A stretch of 64,000 bases of DNA from Antedon mediterranea (lineage: Eukaryota; Echinodermata; Crinoidea; Comatulida; Antedonidae), in the NCBI RefSeq assembly GCF_964355755.1, contig NC_092670.1, forward strand, positions 39,357,795-39,421,794. The letters run 5' to 3'. Both the position numbers and the translations under genes were made by a program. Below the pieces are notes generated by a model that saw only the letters and a list, made by a program, of their open reading frames with translations, had not been told where the DNA came from and searched no databases. How positions within the stretch are numbered: the first letter of the stretch is position 1; every line of letters begins with the position of its first letter. This document shows, piece by piece, positions 12,783 to 24,003 of the stretch.

Positions 12783-14638
12783 GCACACATGTTGTACACA
12801 TACTTGAGTTAGTTTCGAAAACAAATCATTCGATATGTAAAAAGACAAACGTATCTATATATAAATTATGGTTAATTCTGACATAGGCGAGCACAAGAAT
12901 CAGAATATATTGTGGGGAATAGTATTATAAAATTACATAGGGAGATTTGATGATAAGACATTTTTCGAGTGAAATCCCGATAGCTGAGTTTTATTGAGTA
13001 AGCTTGTAGGAATAACTGTAGGCTATCTTCCTGTGTCCCGTTAGGACCGAGATGTCTGCCCATATTGCAAGCCGTAGTGTCTTCTTTCTTGGGCCCACTC
13101 TGTTACGGCAGTTTCAAAAGATGATTAAATTAAATAATGTATTAATAATTATTAGGATGGTATTCATTTGAATAAACGCCTCTCCAATAAAACATCACTT
13201 TGAATAATAAACCACCCCCCCCCCCCAAACCCAACTATCCAATAAACGTCCATCCACATATTTATAATAACACAATTATACTATTTGCTATATATAAATT
13301 TACGTAAGGGCAAAATTCGGTAAATCGCGCGTTATTTCTAGAATGTTTACTCGATGGTATATCAAGTTGGTTCGTACTTTCGGTACTGATTTTAACCACC
13401 TGATGTAACCCTGTTTACTAATTAAATTGAGTTCGATAATTAGTTATTGACAATTAAAACGAATTTAGGTTCAACGATTTGCCCCAGATAGGGGTGTTTT
13501 TAGATCGTGCTATACACAGTCTAATGGATGTCCGTCTTGAAAAATACCCGCACACAATAATACAAGGATGCTTCGCATTTTCCTATCTCCTCCTACGATA
13601 GTTGTTTTTAATGGCTGAAAACCGGTTGAACAGCTCGAGTACAGCATCATAATGTTGAAGACAGGCCGATTTTCTTTAAAAAATTCCATTTTGATAGATT
13701 TAATATATGTTTATACAAATGTATTGATTTGCGATGAATGGAACATTCCAATCTCTGTTCCACAAGTGTCTATTCCCTCAGGCGTCGTAAAGGCAAGTAC
13801 TGTACTCATTTTTTTTTCAATCTGTGCTGCAGAGGTTGGATATACATTTTTTTTAAACGGATAATGAGCTAGCGTTTTCAGTCGCCGTATGTACAACTCT
13901 TTATTTATTGCAGTTAAACCACCCATATCATCACCCTTCCCCCACTGGCATGAGTAGCGTTGTAAAGACAGTAGAGGATAGGCTTACGGTGCATCACATG
14001 CCCTAAACGCAGAACAACTTTGGTGGGTAGGGTAGGAATTGGCTCTAGGAAACAATTGAAACCATTAGGCCTACTAATTAAGTTGAGTTAGATAATTTAA
14101 TATTTATTGACGATTAAATCGAATTTATGATTTTCCCCGAATAGAGGTGGTTTTCCCAAATTGTTTTACATTATATAAACAACACGTCGTAGTGATGTAT
14201 CGTTACATGTACTGTACTATTTCAATCGACTAGGACGGTGATAGTTTCAACAAAGTATTACATCGCAATGTTTTACTGTGTTTAGTGGTATATTATTTGT
14301 AAAACATGAAAACAATTAATATTTCGTTACTAAATGGATAAAGAACATATTTAAAAATTGTTCCTCTTTGCACCCATCCTCTTCCCCATCCCTCAACCCT
14401 AATGTTGCATACAAAACACAAATTAAGTTTATTTAAATTTGACTAACAATTGGTCTCATTTTGTGACAAGTTTCTCTTTCGGAAGTAATTCCCAGGGTGC
14501 TAATTTTAGGTGAGTACATAAATCAGTGTCTATTTATTCGTTCCTGTAAACGACATGGATTATTGTACGTACATTTGAAATCGCCAGTTTTTTAACGCTG
14601 AAATTATTATGTATTCGAGAACCATCTGTGGGCACGAC

Positions 14639-14675
14639 CTAGATGGTACGCGAGCGAAGCGAGCGTACCATCTAG
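14639..14675. repeat. Hairpin 1: 13-bp stem with GAGCGAAGCGA apex
   Basis: Perfect 13-base arms (CTAGATGGTACGC and its reverse complement) flank GAGCGAAGCGA. The apex contains GCGAAGC, a sequence known to form an unusually stable DNA mini-hairpin, flanked on both sides by GA that could form tandem sheared G.A pairs. ATTCGAGAACCATC lies 12 bases upstream. Confidence 0.8.
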
Positions 14676-15138
14676 TCTACAAAATTTACCAAGCATTTGT
14701 TATTCTTTTTTACCACTTTTCATATCTACTGTATTAGAGGATTTCATTTGATTATAAATGTTACCATTATTATTGATCACAACCGCTCTTGACAAGAAAT
14801 TTTTCCGCGCATTCATAACAGTGATGTTATTGTTATTGCATTGTCAGCTTTCCACAGAATATCTGGGATCCACGAGCTTTGGTGGATCGATTGCTTATTA
14901 TTAAAACTAAAAAATTTAACATATATCTCTCGAATAAGCACCTCCCTCAAATGACCTCCGCCTCCCCAAAGGGCCCTACCAAACAATAAAAACTATACTT
15001 TAAAATGTTATTAATCATCTAAAACACTGTGAAACAAAGTAGTTTAGTTTTACGAATGTCAAGCATTTTCAATAATGGTAACCGACAGAAAATGTATAAG
15101 GAGAACATTATCATTCCGAGAACCATCGTCTACACTTC

Positions 15139-15175
15139 CTAGAGGGGGAGCGAGCGAAGCGAGCTCACCCTCTAG
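15139..15175. repeat. Hairpin 2: same apex, different stem
   Basis: Arms CTAGAGGGGGAGC and GCTCACCCTCTAG pair over 13 positions with one mismatch, around the same 11-base apex. Same total length (37) as hairpin 1 and exactly 500 bases from it. ATTCCGAGAACCATC lies 11 bases upstream. Confidence 0.8.
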
Positions 15176-15499
15176 TGGTAAGAAGTATAGTATTGTTGCA
15201 TACGTTTGACAACAGCAATCCATATAATAATAATAATTATAATAAAGAATCAGTCGGTTTGTATTATTCGTGCGACAACGTGAGAAACAGCTATTTGTTT
15301 TATAAATGAACGAATTTGTGTTTTTTAATTTAATATTTCTCCAATTTAAGTAAAGACAATATCGTAAAAATGACGTTTTTGGTTTGGTGATGGGTGATCG
15401 ATAATACAAATTGTTTAATCTGCGTTTGTAGTTTAACATTACAGATTTATAAAAAATGAATTGTTTTTTGTATTTATTATTTCATTTGAGGATGTGTGC

Positions 15500-15840
15500 G
15501 AAAATAATGATGATGCGATATAATAACAATGATGATCACATCGCGTAACGATCATCAAACTGGAAAGTTGTGTAGTCAAGATTTAAAAACTATGTAAAAA
15601 ACGTTTCCGATAAAGTCATAATCTTACCATCTCAGTTTATTAACACAATAAGATGAATGAGATATTATCATATCCATGTGAAGTGGTCACCAAACCAAAC
15701 AACACATTGTGAAACACATCTTTTTAAAGTATATTGCAGACTGTTGTACATTGTACATGTACATTGCCTAGAATATTTTAATTTCTCTAAAAGTTCAATC
15801 AACTCGAGGTTGATGTTGCTTGTGACTTCTTAATCAAGTT
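15500..15840 (-). pseudogene. Fossil of the NDUFV1 last codons and 3' UTR
   Basis: On the minus strand, about 15800-15825 reads AAG TCA CAA GCA ACA TCA and then ACC TCG AGT TGA. The NDUFV1 terminus reads AAG TCA CAT GCA ACA GCA and then ACC TCG AAT TGA. The match continues through the 3' flank: GTGAAACACATCTTTTTAAAGTA, GCCTAGAATATTTTAATTTC and GTCACCAAACCAAACAACAC occur in both places, and weaker similarity runs to about 15500. The coding match is cut off at about 15845, just before a family A element at 15871. It lies after gene 2 as the real NDUFV1 end lies after gene 3. Confidence 0.75.
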
Positions 15841-15870
15841 TACCATACCATTTACCGTAAAAAAAAAACC

Positions 15871-15951
15871 TGTGATGTTCCCACTTGTGATTACGCAATA
15901 CAGCACTTTGGGTCGTCGCTGCGTTGCGTTCTAGTGGGAACCACGCTTTAG
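15871..15951. repeat. Family A element, right half
   Basis: Has TTCCCACTTGTGATTACGCA and the right terminus TAGTGGGAACCACGCTTTA. It borders the NDUFV1 3'-end fossil. Confidence 0.65.
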
Positions 15952-16040
15952 GTTTGAGGTGTTTGAGGACAGAGTAACGCCGAGGAGGTAGGTGGTTTTC
16001 AACGGATTCTAACGTGTGTTCGGCTAACTAACCACTATTA

Positions 16041-16248
16041 ATCGTGGTTCCCACTAGAACGCAACGCAGTGACGTTTTGACGCAAAGTGCTGTATTGTGC
16101 AATCACAAGTGAGAACCGACGACGCAACAGTGCTGAAACATCGCAGATTTGATTTCACGCAGGCGGGGGCAAACACAATTATTGGAAGGGCATTTTTTAA
16201 AGTTGCGTAGGTTGCGTTACGTTGCGTCGCTAGTGGGAACCACCCTTA
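16041..16248. repeat. Family A element, near-complete
   Basis: Both termini are present (TCGTGGTTCCCACTAG and CTAGTGGGAACCACCCTTA), about 365 bases upstream of the start of gene 3. Confidence 0.75.
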
Positions 16249-16612
16249 CTAGACTGTAAGTAAATAATTAATCCGGTGAACATTGTCACTTCACCATACC
16301 TGAGAGAGCGCGGATAGAGAGAGAAATATTGAAATGTTATATTGTGGACAAAGTAATCGTCCATGCATACGTTCATGTATTGGGTATAATTTAAAAAAAA
16401 TTTAAATATGAACATAAATCTAAAATTAATGCAAAAAGAAATTACAATGCTAGGATTAACGTACATGAACCGTACGGCCTATTATTTCTAAACGCCAGTG
16501 GAATGGTTGATGTTATAGTGTAAGCTGATTATATAACAAATAGCCTATGTGTAGCGTCTTTTTTCTTCAATAATTAGTTTGTTATTAGACAAAAGGGAAA
16601 GTAGGCCTAAAG

Positions 16613-19600
16613 ATGCCGACTTTGTTGCATTACATTATGCTAAGCCTAACTGTATGTAATGTGTATGCAGGTAAGATTCTTTTTATTCGTTCAGCTATGT
16701 TTCTATAAATATAATACGAGTATCTACGTTTTTTATGACAAAAATAAACACACTGCTTTTGTAAAACTCCTCCCGTATGGTTAAATTGCTCGTCAGATAT
16801 CGAAAAAAATACAGAACCTAATTCAAATGAAGCGTCGGTCATGTGGACGGTACCAACTGTAACTGATGATAGGCTACTACACCGCTAGAAAGTCTTGTTA
16901 CACACGTAATATACAATCGTTAATCGTTAATATACAGCGTTGGCAATTCAAAATATATTTTTCTTTGATACAGAATCCGATGTAGTCACCCTGGACCAAA
17001 GAATAGACAAACTTGCGCCCGCTCTTCTTCCATTTAATGATTTTCACGCTGCTACTCTAGCCCGCTACGTCACAAGAGATGACTCATTCTTTAGCTGAAA
17101 GCAAGCAGCAGTTTTAGTACTAGACACTGACGTTTTTGCTAAAATGGAAACTCGACTATAATTTATAGGTCCCAGCTGCTGGACCCAAAAAAAACTCTGG
17201 GAAAAGAGTCTATTAGGACATGTCATGCTAAAACTACAAATCCCAAAGCATTTCTGGTATTTATGAGTCCCATTTGACTATAATACTGTTCGCTGTCAGA
17301 TAATCATTGAATTATTATCAAAACAGTCTATTAAAGTTTTTATTTGTAATAGGATACTTCATACTTGAAGTATCTAGGCGTGATGAAGTGACTCCCAGAC
17401 TTGACCTTAGCAAGTGACAGAAATTGAGTCTGTTTTTTATATCAAAGTTAGTCACTTCTGTAACAAAAAAAAATATTTATTCACGTATAAAAAGAGAAAA
17501 GAAACGTTTAATTATAACCCAAAAACCATTGTCTGACAGACAATTTAAGTATTTTTGCTTTAAATTACATTTTTTTTAGGTACAATAACTATTATGTGAC
17601 AATAAAATGACACATTCAAAACAAATTGGAAATAAAAAATATTTTCCAGAGGGATAATGTATCTTTAAAACTGTTACGTCATAAGCGAGCAGCGTTTTTT
17701 GTAAGAAATATTTCTTGTTATTGTTTACGTGGGACTATCGACATTATAAATTATGAATAAAGTGGTGCAAGTTAAGACTTTTAAGCAAGTTTAATTTCAA
17801 ATTTCATCATGTACAGGTCTATTATGGTGTGTCGTTGCATGATCCAAGAACCACGTCAATCCTACTCAAGTTATCACATTACATTGTTACATCTTAATCA
17901 TTAATTCTTGCTATCTCATTCGAACACAATACAAACTAGTATGGCACTCAGAGAGCGCAAATCTCCACCTGGAAATAATGTCTCATATTTAATTATAATT
18001 GTATGTCTTCTGCCATATTTTATTGTTATGCGTGTTTCATTTGTATGTTTATTCTGTTTGTTGTGATTTCATTGGATTTAAGTTGATTTTTCTTTCTACT
18101 TTATGGGCTATCCTTGGTTTCTTATTTAATGGATTTGCTTGTAAATTGTTTGTATTCACATTTTAATCTTGTGTTGAAACCAAATCAAATCACAAATCAC
18201 TGTTATTAAGCTGCGAATGGTTGCATTCGCATCAGATAAATGATTCGCGTTCATAGGTCTAATTTTTGCTTTGTTCAAAAATAATTAACCCGTACTTCTT
18301 TCGTATCTTCGTCATGTGCTAAAAAAGTAGATCCCATACCATTTTTTTAACATAAATAAAAAATAATACTTTTTATTACTGTACTACTATATGCATTTGT
18401 TTTATCAATTCATAGTATTATAGAATCCACTTCTATATTATATGCATTTAGCTTGCCCGGCTGATTGGACACCATATGATGGAAGCTGTTACATATTCGT
18501 TGCCGTTAGGCCTACAAACTGGCAAACATCTAGATCAGCCTGCCAGAATCATGGAGGTGATCTTGTTGTGATAAGCAGTCAAGCAGAAAATGATTTTGTT
18601 GGTTCACTTATTATTGCTCTACCAACAAACGACCATTGGGTTTCAGCGTATATTGGTTATAGAGATATAGATGAAGAAGGAGAATTTATTTGGGTAGACA
18701 CTACTGAATGCATCACCACTTATACAAGTAAGAATGAAGAGGTTTTTACTGTTATCATTGCAAGTTAAAACACACAATTTACATTTGAAAATAAACGATT
18801 TAGGGGAGGCTATACATTAGGAGTAGATCTATAGTACAGCACAAGAATATAAATATGGTAAGACCTGTGACGATGAAGTAATGATGTTTATCTATCGATG
18901 AAGTCATATCATATTTATATAAAATTAAAAACAATAACGTTGTTATAAAATTCGCAGACTTTCGTGATGGTGAACCAAATAACCGAGCCAACGAAGATTG
19001 CGTTGACATGCACGCGGACACGCACGAATGGAATGATATATGGTGTAACGGGACTCATACTGACGGTTATATTTGTGAAATATGTGAGTAATCTGTAGGC
19101 CTAAGTTCTTTATCAGAAAGAACATTTGTAGTGGTGCAATTATTATTTTTTATCTTAAAAACCTGTGCTGCATTGGTTAATGTTGTTAGTTGTCTGAATT
19201 ATTGTTATTATATTGTTAATGTTCTCTACTGAACGACTTTGGAAATCAATGCTAGTAATCAATCAGTAAGACAGATTAGATAAATAAATAAAAAAATAAT
19301 GTACTGGTATACGGTACCGAGTTTTTACTTTACAATTACGTCTTTAATAATTAATATACAACCTACTATTATTTGTTAAGAAAATGTTCCGATATTTACC
19401 ACCTCCGAGATCCTACTTTTTTGGGGGATCGAGGTAGGCCTAATCATGTCAGTAAGACCTGTAGTAGTAGAGTGACGACCCACTTAATGATAGAGGTTAC
19501 CTAAATGTATTCATTGCTAATTTTCAAATAAACTCAAATAGTTGCAAACGTCATCATCATTTTCATTTTCTACAACATTATCTGCTAAAAAATGGAAATA

Positions 19601-22600
19601 CAATAGAACCTCTAAAGACACCTTCGGGACCCCAAACACATGTCCTCTTAATAGGGCCCTCAACAAACTAACATTGTTTTCTCGGAAAAAAGAAGAAGAA
19701 ATAATAACCAAACTGAACAGTAATTGATATTGAATCACGAAATTGAGAATAATTGAAAATTAGCAGCCAATCTTTGAACAATATATATTATTATTATCAT
19801 TTTATTTCACATTTTTTCAGTTGATGATTCGGATAGTCCAACATTTACTTACTGTCCGCCAGATCAAACAGTTCCAACAGATCCTAATGAAAACTTTGCA
19901 ACGCTATCATGGGTTGAACCAACGGTAGATGAGGACAACCAATGTGATATATCGATTGTCTCAAACTATGACATTGGAGATCAAGTTGCTTTGATTTCTG
20001 GCCTTACTACTACTATTACTAATACATACATAGCAACAGATCCTAGTGGAAATACTGGAACGTGTACATTTTCTATAACAGTTACAGGTAAGACGTTTTG
20101 TTTTATTATAATAAATTAGTTTAGTACTTTAATAATTGATTGCAGTAACCTATTATATTTGTAAACTAGCAAACTTTTTGGAAAAACTCTAGGCCTACCT
20201 GGTTTTTGACGACTAGATAATCTAATATTGTGCACAATTAATTAGATGTCAGTGATAATATTTGTTTAATAAAATTTTTAGGTTTAAAAACCTACCGTTA
20301 GTGCTTGAATAGTAGATTAAATAAATTGTATTTCATAGATTTGGAAGCTCCTAATGTATTCAATTGTCCTGGAGATTTCACATTGCCAACAGATGACGGC
20401 GAACCAGATCGAGTAACCTACTGGACAGAACCAACAGCAACGGATAACTCAGGAAGTATTTCTGTCTCTCATTTACACACCTCCGGATCAACATTTGATC
20501 TGGGTGAAACTACAGTTACGTGTAGGTTTATAGACCCTTCAGGAAACCTGGCATTATGTACATTTACAGTAACAATTATAGGTAAGCATTAATAACATCA
20601 AGTATATGTTGTTTTACAACACAGTCAACGGAAGGATTCCGCTGTCAAGTAGTAGTGTCACCTGACATCAAGAGATCCGTCTACTATCATATTTAAATAC
20701 CATTATTAACGAAAACATTGTCTGTGATATGATTATATCGATAACGGAGATCATCAAAACGTTAAAGGATTCAAATTGTTTGTCAGTACGCACTACGTCA
20801 ATAGCTTCTCTTCTCTCAACTTCAATACCGCTAAACACATATAAGTTTTAAATTATATGGCACTGCTCTCAATGTCATTAAATATTAACTAATCACATTC
20901 TTATCTATCATCAGTAATGATAGGCCTATAACAACATTTTAGTGTTTAGTGTTTGCACTGTCACATGACTTTGTAAATCTATGTGACAGAAACTTGTAAA
21001 TTATTTATTGAATAGATACATATGCTCCTGATATAATCGGTTGTCCACTGAGCTTCATATCGCCCACCGGCGTTACCGAACCAGATGGAGTAACCACCTG
21101 GACAGAACCAACAGCAACGGATAATTCAGGAACAGTTCCGATCAGATCACGGTCACACGCACCTGGATCAACATTTGATCTTGGTGAAACTACAGTTACG
21201 TATACGTTCACAGACTTTTCAGGAAACGTGGCATCCTGTACATTTACAGTAACAATTGTTGGTAAGTATATCTTAGGTTCCTGGCATTTATAAAGGTACG
21301 GTACCTCTGTCTTTTTTTACGGCGTGAAATTATTTTGCGAAGGAAGGACATTTGTCCAACTGTCGCGGTTGAGGGTAGGCTTGTATTTGTCAAGCAGTGT
21401 CACTTGACATAGAGATATATCGTTGGTGGTGAGGTACGCGTCAAAGCCGTAAATGAACACGTTGGAGGTGATACGATCATAACGAAGGCAAAGATAGATG
21501 ACAACGTTACAAAATGATTTATGTTATTAATTTCGTATTATAACACCATTATATAGATACATATTTTCCTAATGTTATCGACTGTCCACAAGACCTGACA
21601 TTACCAACCGACGATAACGAACCAAGTCGAGTAACCACCTGGACAGAACCAACAGCAACGGATAATTCAGGAACAGTTCCGGTCAGATCACGGTCACACG
21701 CACCCGGATCAACATTTGATCTTGGTGAAACTACAGTTACGTATACGTTCACAGACTTTTCAGGAAACGTGGCATCGTGTACATTTATAGTAACAATTGT
21801 TGGTAAGTATATCTTAGGTTCCTGGTATTTACAAAGGTACCGGTACGGTACCTCTGTCTTTTTTTACGGCGTTCGATTATTTTGCCAATGAAGGAACATG
21901 TTGGTCCAACTGTCGCAATTGAAAGTAGGGTTGTATTTGTCAAGCAGTGTCACTTGGCATATTTAGAGATATATCGTTGGTGGTAAGGTACGCGTCAAAG
22001 CCGTAATGAACACGTTGGAGGTGATACGATCATAACGAAGGCAAAGATAGATGACAACGTTACAAAATGATTTATGTTATTCTTTTCGTATTATAACACC
22101 ATTATATAGATACGTATTTTCCTAATGTTATCGACTGTTCACAAGACCTGACATTACCAACCGACGATAACGAACCAAGTCGAGTAACAACCTGGACAGA
22201 ACCAACAGCAACGGATAATTCAGGAACAGTTCCAATCAGATCACGGTCACACGCACCTGGATCAACATTTGATCTTGGTGAAACTACAGTTACGTATACG
22301 TTCACAGACTTTTCAGGAAACGTGGCATCGTGTACATTTATAGTAACAATTGTTGGTAAGTTTCTAGTTTGACAATTACAACGACGAAAATGACCGTACA
22401 AAAGAAGATTCAACTGACGATAAACAATTACTTTTTTTTAATAAGGAAGTAAAATAACTCGTACATATTTCTGACGAGTACAATTTTGGAAGCTCGCATT
22501 TGCAATCTCTCCAAGACTGAGAACACCAGGAACCAAATTTACGCATGTACAATCAATATAAACCAAGCCCTAAAGCTCTGTCTACACTATCAAACTTTAT

Positions 22601-24003
22601 GTGACAAAAAAAATGCATATATATGTACATGATGATGTCATATCACTACTATATTTGGTCATATCACTACCATATTTGGCACATCACACTTTTTTTGTCA
22701 AACTAGTTTGAAAGTGTAGACAGAGATTAAGCTTGAATTATCTACAAACTTCTTCTTACAGGATCAATGTGTACTAAGCAATGTAGTAATGGTGGAACGT
22801 GTAAAGTAATCAATGACGTAGAAGAATGCCAATGTGCGAGTAACTTTGAGGGCGATAATTGTGAAAATAAAGATAATTGTACGTAATTCGAAAAAAATAT
22901 TTCGAAAAAAAAATCAAAATATAGGCCTAACTTAAAATTTAGAAAAATGTTAATATAATCCAGGCAATAATTCAGTCATTAAGTCAATGCCTACGTTATT
23001 AATGTTTTAGTAATTAATCAAGCTTTATAATCTCTTTATACTGTATTATGAAAACTACGTTCTTTTGCCCGACTTTAAGAAGAACAAATTATGAAAAAAA
23101 TAAAAATATAATTAAATACTACGATGTTCTAAATATTTAATGTGTTTTATGTCTATTCAATAAAATTGCAAAATATGTTAAAATTATAGTACCTGGTACA
23201 ATTTGTTGTATAGTTTCCTTCCATGCCCAAGACGTAATTATAACAAATCTTTTTTTACAGCTTTTTCGTTAAGTTTGATAGAGCTTATAATAGGAGTTTT
23301 GTTTGCATGCACTGTTACTGGGGTGTTGGTTGGCATCGCATTGAAGTGTAAAAGGGTTTGTAAAATATTTTGGAAATTATTACTCTTTTAACTATTATCA
23401 TACAGTAGGCATATATACCAAACAGATGATCTAGTAAATAATATTAATTCACATCATAGGCCTAACGTAATTGTAGTTTTGTAAATTTCACAAAATAGAA
23501 AATCAAATTAATTACTTACTTTAGAAGACGGTTTTAGCATAACCACGGAAACGTCGACATATTCTCGACTTTATTTATATTTTCTTTGGCAACACGTGTA
23601 CTGCAAATGTTACTTTATTATTACCGTATAATATAGTATGCACATTTTTAAAATAACTCGTTTACTTACCTTTTACTTACAGACACCAGCTGAAATAAGA
23701 ATTACTGATTCAAGACAAACTGATGTAAGTTGCTAAAAATATACCGCATTAATTTATATACACACTCAACTCTTATTATTGAACAATTTCTTATACTGAA
23801 TTTCTAGTAGGCCTACTTCTCATACTCAGACAGTTGTTGTTAGGGCAGAAACGTTGTAAAACGCTAACTGTGTTTTGTTTCATGCAAAGGCACACACGGA
23901 GACTCGAGAATTACACGAATACGCAAGGAGCATCGAGTCAGCGGTCATAGTCCATGACAATCCACATACGTATACAACTTTGCAACTGCCGACGACACGG
24001 TAA
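16613..24003 (+). CDS. Receptor gene 3: C-type lectin, five HYR, EGF, TM, tyrosine tail
   Basis: Twelve exons, 691 aa: 16613-16670 (signal peptide), 18452-18727 and 18958-19083 (C-type lectin with EPN and WND), 19821-20087, 20339-20581, 21016-21261, 21557-21802, 22110-22355 (HYR), 22762-22878 (EGF), 23261-23355 (TM), 23683-23724 and 23890-24003 (tail, TAA). Same order and phases as gene 2, with two extra HYR cassettes from recent duplication. The normal EGF splice donor has changed from GT to AT; I end the exon six bases later, at a GTACGT that keeps phase 1, so that boundary is less certain. The tail ends HTYTTLQLPTTR. Intron 1 is long (1.8 kb) and contains a broken HYR exon. The stop codon faces that of NDUFV1 about 790 bases away. 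Confidence 0.83.
16787..16873 (+). pseudogene. Broken HYR exon in intron 1 of gene 3
   Basis: Reads C-SSDIEKNTEPNSNEASVMWT followed by VPTVTDD, the first half of an HYR domain, and then meets a TAG. There is no second half and no donor. It lies between the signal-peptide exon and the lectin exons, where neither gene 2 nor gene 3 has a working HYR. Confidence 0.55.
16974..17097 (+). other. Unassigned open exon-like stretch in intron 1 of gene 3
   Basis: After a TTCTTTGATACAG acceptor-like site, the frame continuing phase 1 from the signal-peptide exon is open for about 41 codons (starting ESDVVTLDQRIDKLAPALL) and ends at TGA. No family recognised. Joined to exon 1 it would give a secreted peptide of about 60 residues. 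It may equally be transposon debris. Confidence 0.25.
17430..17675. repeat. Family C element, truncated
   Basis: Family C is about 320 bp with ends TATTGTCCCCCAAAA / TTGTGGGGGACAATA and internal boxes AACCATTGTCTGACAGA and AATAACTATTATGTGACA. Both boxes are present here, but the left end is missing. Confidence 0.55.
21016..22360 (+). repeat. Tandem triplication of an HYR exon plus its intron in gene 3
   Basis: Three consecutive units begin at 21016, 21557 and 22110 (periods of 541 and 553 bases). Exon and following intron are both nearly identical between the second and third units, including the intron text after the donor (TATATCTTAGGTTCCTGG). The first unit matches from about residue 28 onward but differs strongly over its first 25 codons. 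This is a recent cassette expansion, possibly with gene conversion. Confidence 0.85.
22571..22730. repeat. Family B element, gene 3 intron
   Basis: Complete copy between the last HYR exon and the EGF exon, the same intron position class as 11121-11290 in gene 2. The centre and orientation of internal motifs differ, so it may be independent. Confidence 0.75.

Larger units (their letters stand above)
12484..16612. other. Spacer between receptor genes 2 and 3
   Basis: No gene supported. It holds a probable poly(A) signal at 12635, family A elements at 12643, 15871 and 16041, a C-run at about 13217, two related hairpins at 14639 and 15139, and a fossil of the NDUFV1 3' end at 15500-15840. Small open frames here, such as one at 13652-13864, show no family resemblance. 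Confidence 0.6.

Noticed and set aside
13652-13926. Open frames on both strands in the spacer after gene 2
   Set aside because: Short, mutually overlapping, with no recognisable family or splice context.
21005-22413. Three similar minus-strand open frames starting MNVYVTVVSPRSNVDPG
   Set aside because: They are antisense readings of the triplicated HYR exons, whose plus-strand reading has splice sites, domain pattern and consistent phase.
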